Both the position numbers and the translations under genes were made by a program. Shown here piece after piece: positions 58,994 through 64,000 of a DNA stretch of 64,000 nucleotides. The stretch spans positions 744,001 through 808,000 of the forward strand of contig JAJNNY010000001.1 in NCBI GenBank assembly GCA_022453515.1. Direction: 5' to 3'. Every line of letters begins with the position of its first letter. The first letter of the stretch is position 1. This stretch comes from Astrocystis sublimbata. Its lineage: Eukaryota > Ascomycota > Sordariomycetes > Xylariales > Xylariaceae. The notes beneath the pieces were generated by a model. The model saw nothing but the letters and a program-made list of their open reading frames with translations, made no database searches and was not told the DNA's origin.

Positions 58994-61060
58994 TCAAAGG
59001 ACATAAACAAACTCGTCGTTCTCGCGATCCGTCATATCCTTAAAGGCGTTCTGGCCAATCCGGCTCTGAGCGCCGTGTCCCTGCTCCGCCCTTTCCACCC
59101 GATTGCTACCCTCCTCCACACCAACACCAGCACTAACTCCCTCTTCCATCGATGACGACGTCGTATCGTCATCGAGATCCTGATATGTATCCGACATGCT
59201 GGTATCTTTAATCTTGGCCGGCTTTCCGTTCGCCACGCGCCGTTTCTCTTGCTGCTTGTTAAGCCTGGTAAGATCCAGGCATGTAAGAACTGAGCAAACG
59301 GCCGTGGCGACGAAGAAGCCGAGCACGGTCCGCAGACCGGGGAGGTAGTTTGGCGCGTCGTTGCTGTTGAACACGATGGGGCCGATGATATTGCCTAGGG
59401 AGGCGGCGCCAGCGTAGACCGCTTTTAGAAAGAGATGGCTTGTTAGTTGGGTGTTTGTTTGGCATTGCGTCGCAAGATATGGGGAGAAGACTTACACATG
59501 ATAACCGACTTCTTCGTCGTCCCCGCCGTGTTCGCCACGATCCACGCGACCATGACGGGGATGGTCCCAAACAGGAATGCGAGCAAATAATACCCCACGA
59601 GCAGCGGCGCATTATTCTCCGGTGTCCTGGGCACGGCATACAGCACCGCCAGCCCGGCGATCACAGGCAAGATAAACGCCACCATGACCCCCGTCTTGTT
59701 CCTGAAGCGCTGCACGATCCAGCTGGCCAGTAAAATGATGACCCACTGCACGAAGCCGAAAGGGATATTGAGCAGCGAGGTCTTGTACTTGTCAAAGCCC
59801 AATCCGTTGAGAATCAGGGGGCCAAAGGTATTGGTCACGCCCGCTCCGGCGTTGACGAAGAGCGATAGGGCAACCCAGAGATACGTCTTGGGCTCGAGCA
59901 CCATCTCGAGGACTTGGCCCCATTTGAACTCCCGGCTGCCGGTGCCGGTTTGGTTCGCGCGCAGGCGCTCGACGGCTTTGGGCTTGTCGGAGGCGGAGAG
60001 GAAGCGCGCGGAGGGGATGTCGTTGTCGACGAGGAGGTAGACGATGGGGGCTGTGACGATGGTTACGAGGCCGACGAAGAGGAAGATGCTGGGGTGATTG
60101 GGGTTAGTTATCTAATGCTTGAGATTATGACTGGTAGTGTTTAGGAGGAGGAACAGGCAATGCGCCGCGGGAACTAGGGAATGACTTACATCTGCCACGA
60201 CTCCAGAAGCGGGGAGTTAATGTGTCCTAACCCGTACGAAAGGGCCGAGGCCACGATGGTAGCGAGACCATTTGTCCCGTACCATGCTGCCACGCGCACG
60301 GGCTGCTCGGCGCGGCGGTACCACTGCGAGGTGATGACGGAGAACAAAGGGAGACAGCCGCCTTCGAACAAGCCGAGGACTGCGAAGTGAGGAGTCAGCT
60401 CCGGTACGCGAAGAGCGTCTATATTCGGATATAGATGAACAGAAGCTTTTTCGTCGTTGAAGAAACCCCAAGAATGCCTTACAGAAACGTGCGGCGAGCA
60501 ATTCTTTGAAGTTGTGGCAGGCCGCTAACGATGTAGACGCAATGCCCCATCCAAGCACGAGCGTGGGCATCAGAATGCGATGCGGCACGCGGACTATAAG
60601 CCAGCTCGAGAACGGCTGCCACGCCAATTGCGCGATAGGCGCAATGGAGCCAAGCAACGAGTATTGTCCGCCCGTGAGGCCCGTCGACTCTTGTAAGCCG
60701 AAGGTCGCCGCGTTGCCCAGGACGGTTTTGTCCAGGATCTGGAGGAAGTATACCCAGACCAGGATCGAGAGGATCACCTTGTCCGTCTTGCGCTTGATTC
60801 GCTTGTTCTGTGTTCGTGATATGCGTTAGCGAGGGTCGCTTATGCGTAATTAACTGTATAAGCAGATAGGCAATGCAAGGTGATAGGAATCGCACATCTT
60901 CGTCTGTGAGCACCACGCGCTCCTCGCCGACGAGCTGCAGCGCCCGGTCGCCGTGTCTCGAGGTTCCGGAGGCTGGCAAGTGCGCGCCATCTGCGCTGAT
61001 GGATTTGGCGATGTCTTCGTCTTGGTGGACGCTGCTGTCCATGTCTTTGGCTGTGCTCAT
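58994..61060 (-). CDS. MFS anion:cation symporter, allantoate-permease (Dal5) family
   Basis: Exons 60896-61060, 60483-60807, 60190-60379, 59496-60088 and 58994-59421 encode 566 residues. A hydrophilic N-terminus precedes RIKRKTDKVILSILVWVYFL then QILDKTVLGNAATFGLQE, the typical first helix of the Dal5/Tna1 group. Further family marks are PTLVLGWGIASTSLAACHNF, FFLGLFEGGCLPLFSVITSQWY, and the central loop followed by KTYLWVALSLFVNAGAGVTN and FGPLILNGLGFDKYKTSLLN. The last pair of helices includes NIIGPIVF and VLGFFVATAVCSVL, then a Gly/Glu/Ser-rich cytosolic tail. These carriers import nicotinate, pantothenate, allantoate, dipeptides or similar anions with protons at the plasma membrane; the substrate is not readable. 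The first donor (GTGCGA) is unusual but restores the DED-NKRIKRKTDK junction. Confidence 0.88.
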
Positions 61061-61476
61061 AATGTCGGGCGGGTCCTTCCTTGGATATGTTTTCCGACCG
61101 CGGTAATCCCTGGAGCTTACATACTCAAGACAATTTCTTTATTCTCGAAGCGGCGCTGATGAGAACCCAATTTAAGTATTCTTATCAGAACCCCTGTGCT
61201 CATTGTTGATACTCGGCGTTTTTGGGTTACTAATTACTCCCCCATGCTACTAACCCCATGTTCCCCCGTGCTTCCCCCACGTTTCCCCAAACTTTCTATA
61301 AAGCCTGGCCCCCATCGTTCCCCCACATACAAGTATGGAAGGCATAGACGAGAGGGCTACCGATAGATGGACTACGGATCTACTATGTTGACAATAGGCC
61401 GAAAGAAATATTGCTACATGATACCAATGCTTCCCATTGTCCGGCGCACGAATATCATGTGATAGTACTAAGATCA

Positions 61477-61479
<3 letters not shown>

Positions 61480-61510
<31 letters not shown>

Positions 61511-61518
61511 ATTGTTGT
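61480..61518 (+). repeat. (TTG)n microsatellite
   Basis: About twelve TTG units with one TTATTG interruption near the end. Confidence 0.9.
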
Positions 61519-61994
61519 TCTAGTATATATTTTACAGATAGGTTAGCCTAGGACCTCGGTGCGTTCAACATCAACATATAGCGGTGTTTACGTTTAGATG
61601 CTATAGACAAAGCCCTTGACACCATCGAATCTCCAACTCTTGATATATAATACGCTTACCTAAGTGCCTAGGTGGGTAGCACATTTCACTGATTAAGCGT
61701 ATCAAGAACTTAGATTGGGCCAAAGGTTTGTTGTAACAACAGCGCTGTACCTACCTAGGTAGGTAGAGATGATGCGGTAGCAGCTACAAACCAAATCAAG
61801 TATACCATGATATGGATCTTGATGGGTGGGCTAGATGCTAACCCATCGTGGAATATATGGTATTCCTAGGTATCTATTCAAGTATGTAGTTACTGTAGGT
61901 TAAAAAACGTAGAGTGAATATACTAGTAGTGTCATGAGATCTATATCGTGGACGGGGTTGACCCCCACGGAGGAAGCTCAGGTCTTGCTAAGAA

Positions 61995-62057
61995 AGTTAG
62001 CGTAGGCTAACTCCGCTTCCCCGCAATATGGCACGAACGGTTTGTGCGGGGAAGGAG
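61995..62057. repeat. Nested inverted repeats (hairpin-forming)
   Basis: AGTTAGC-GTAG-GCTAACT (61995-62012) is a perfect 7-bp stem. Directly after it, CTCC(GC)TTCCCCGCA at 62011-62025 pairs with TGCGGGGAAGGAG at 62045-62057. Within that loop GCACGAA can pair with TTTGTGC. Confidence 0.7.
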
Positions 62058-62643
62058 ACTGCTGCAGGTCAGCTACAAGATACCATCATCAACGTCCTTC
62101 GTCCTACCTTATTAAGCAAAGATTTTATGTGCTAAGTTGGACTACATATCGACTGTAATATGATCAACAGTCATGATTTCGACAGCAATAAATACCTCAT
62201 CATTTCAATGGGGATCGAGCGCATGTACCTTCCGCTAACGATAAAGTTTAAACCACATGGGAGATGTATGCACGACAACGTGGCGTTTTTAGCTCGTATG
62301 TTAGTGCATCCCATCAGACTTAAATTAGGTGCGAAGACAGGCAGCACTCATCTGATTGCTACTTGTCAGTCTTGCGAAGGCGGAAAATCAGAATCTAGTC
62401 TGGCTCGTCTGGTAGCAATGTGAGCTGCATGCGCAAACCAACAACGGTTCCTTCGATTGTTGAGATATCCCTGCTTATTGATTGTGACATGTGATATTCT
62501 CATAAGACATCGCGAGCCCCTGAATCACCTACTTTTCGCAAGGATCACCCACAATTCCACCTCTCACCGACTACTAGACGCAACAAAATGACTAACGAGT
62601 GCCATCGATCTCTCTCTTGTTATGACTAGCTGCCTAGCTATAC

Positions 62644-63941
62644 CTACTCCGTTGCATCATGAAGCATTTCGAGGTCGTCATAGTCATCACGTTCCTCTGC
62701 CATCTCCTGTGTGTCTTTTCTAGGAAAAGATCGCGTCCCTACCAGGCGAAGGTAAGATTTACCCAGATAGTTCGGCAGGGGGTTCGTCGCGTCCGTGTCT
62801 TCCTGCTGCATGGTTACGCTCAAGATGGCTTGATGTGTGATGCGATACACGCTTGAGAAATCATTGCTGTAAGTCGCTCCGTTACCTCCAATCGCCATGA
62901 AACCAATGCAAATGGAAACTAGAGTGATCGCGATCGCAACACCATACGCAGTCCATAGTTGGTTCGCGTTATAGCCGTATTCTAGCGCGTAGGTCGTCGA
63001 GGAGACGTTGACTTTTGGAGGAGCGAACTCTGAAGTCAAATTCGGCCTGAAGGTTGGATGTTAGCTTTTGTGGTTATGCATCATAAGACATGGATGCCCC
63101 AAACGTACTGCAGCAACTTCGAGCTGGGCCGCGGACGCTGACTGTGGCCTTGAGTGCTTCCAATGATTTGACTTGAGTATCCACACTCTGTATACCTGAC
63201 TCAAAACGGAATTCTACATGGTAAGAAGCATTGTAGAGCCCACATTGCAGCATTGTTGCGTTCAAATCTGCCAATGGCTTGGATGCCGAAGTCTGTGATT
63301 CGCGAAAGCATGCCGTCAAGGTATAATGTGTTGACATGAGCATGGTGTCAAAAATGTGAGGTATCAGTGCGATGTATATCCCCGAGAATGGATAGTCTGA
63401 ATTGTCGAGCGAGCCAATCGTCGAGTTTCCAAGATGAATTTGATGATAAGGTCCAGGTACCGTGTTGCTGTTAGACTCGACATCGGCTGACCATGCAATG
63501 AACCCCTCCGGTTTGAAGCAGTTCTTCTCTCTGATAGATGAATTTGTCTCATTCCACAGCCAACGTGCGATATCTTTCTCGAACCTTAATTGTATCGGTT
63601 TTCCGACTTTGGAACAGCGAACGGAGGGACCGTAGAAATCCAATTCCCAACTAGAATTCGCTGCTGTAGGCGTAATGGGTAAGATTGAGCCGCCTACTGC
63701 AGTGGCGGTTGCGATACCCTTAACTTCCTTATTAGGTCCATTATACGAATACTCCGTATACCATTCAAAAGTGTCGTCTTTGTATTGTCTTATGAACTCG
63801 CTTGCTTTCTGCGGGATACTTGCTACATAGCGTAGGCTTGAAAAGTCGAAGTTAGGCACATCTTGCAGAGTTGATGTGCTCTTCACGGCCAAACTCGCAA
63901 TGAGGGTTGATGGAGGAACAATGAAAGCGATGGGGAAAAGC
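62644..63941 (-). CDS. Glycosylated single-pass-end membrane protein, 3' part
   Basis: Partial: the 5' end lies beyond the right edge. The visible exons are about 63109-63941 and 62644-63046, and an acceptor (CGATAG) at 63942 marks the start of this exon, which opens LFPIAFIVPPSTLIASLAVK, a hydrophobic segment. A long luminal region follows with several N-glycosylation sites (NSS, NETNSS, NST, NAT, NAS) and five or more cysteines. One more helix (LWTAYGVAIAITLVSICIGF) and an acidic cytosolic tail, EERDDYDDLEMLHDATE, come at the end. Comparable large fungal membrane proteins are often labelled formylmethionine deformylase-like without enzymatic evidence. The exact donor of the last intron is unsure (63109 or 63105), because the first choice does not keep phase. 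Confidence 0.6.
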
Positions 63942-64000
63942 CTATCGAGATGTTATGTATGAGCAGTGGTACACTTTGATAGTGTCCGCTTAAATACAAA

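Larger units (their letters stand above)
61061..62643. other. Intergenic region with microsatellite and palindromes
   Basis: About 1.6 kb. It contains a TTG repeat (about 61480-61516), ACCTACCTAGGTAGGTA near 61750, and a set of nested inverted repeats at 61995-62057. No gene supported; the 87-codon frame at 62160-62423 has no domain. Confidence 0.5.

Noticed and set aside
1..64000. CRISPR arrays, rRNA genes, prophage or bacterial-type operons
   Set aside because: None seen; gene structure with spliceosomal introns throughout marks the DNA as eukaryotic.

Overview
The window reads as nuclear DNA of a filamentous ascomycete (Pezizomycotina, probably Sordariomycetes). Genes have several short introns, mostly 44-145 nt with GT..AG ends, strands are mixed, and the families are typical of moulds: a bZIP protein with a DUF3425-like C-terminus, a lactose-permease-type sugar transporter, a Dal5-type MFS carrier, NmrA-like and Gfo/Idh/MocA oxidoreductases, SAGA subunit Spt7, and a degraded Fot1/pogo transposon. 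Exon joins were worked out by hand from splice sites, reading phase and family motifs; the small exons are the least certain parts.

Left part (1-12 kb): the 3' end of a multi-pass membrane protein gene, a nine-exon sugar/H+ symporter, an unrecognised basic/acidic protein, and a Mim2-like mitochondrial outer-membrane protein divergent from the translation factor eIF2-beta. eIF2-beta has a 6-codon first exon, an 899-nt first intron and a G22 tract just past its stop. A small two-helix membrane protein follows. From about 12 to 21.5 kb I find no convincing gene, only AT-rich DNA with helically phased TTCTAGAA-like motifs.

Middle (21.5-37.2 kb): a bZIP/DUF3425-like regulator whose reading frame is broken near 22,225; the RluA-type tRNA pseudouridine synthase Pus9; a hotdog thioesterase; a Gfo/Idh/MocA dehydrogenase; an NmrA-like reductase; and a GNAT acetyltransferase. 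A 1.14-kb Fot1/pogo relic with 29-bp perfect inverted ends, a tRNA-Lys(CTT) and a RidA-family protein with a secretion signal follow.

Right part (37-64 kb): a two-exon conserved fungal protein of unknown function (likely nuclear), then about 6 kb of gene-poor DNA with GCTTCCG motif clusters and a 20-bp tandem repeat. Beyond it lie a tryptophan-rich secreted protein (effector candidate), a group II PLP decarboxylase, a VanZ-like membrane protein, the large Spt7 gene, an allantoate-permease-family transporter, and the 3' part of a glycosylated membrane protein that runs off the right edge.

Most genes look like independent housekeeping or metabolic units. The block from 27.0 to 32.8 kb (thioesterase, two NAD(P)-dependent oxidoreductases, acetyltransferase) could be a small catabolic neighbourhood, but there is no backbone enzyme or regulator to call it a biosynthetic cluster. 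I do not see an unambiguous new defence or mobile system. The most unusual items are the Trp-rich secreted protein beside the repeat island, the bZIP frameshift, the phased palindrome arrays and the GCTTCCG repeat island.
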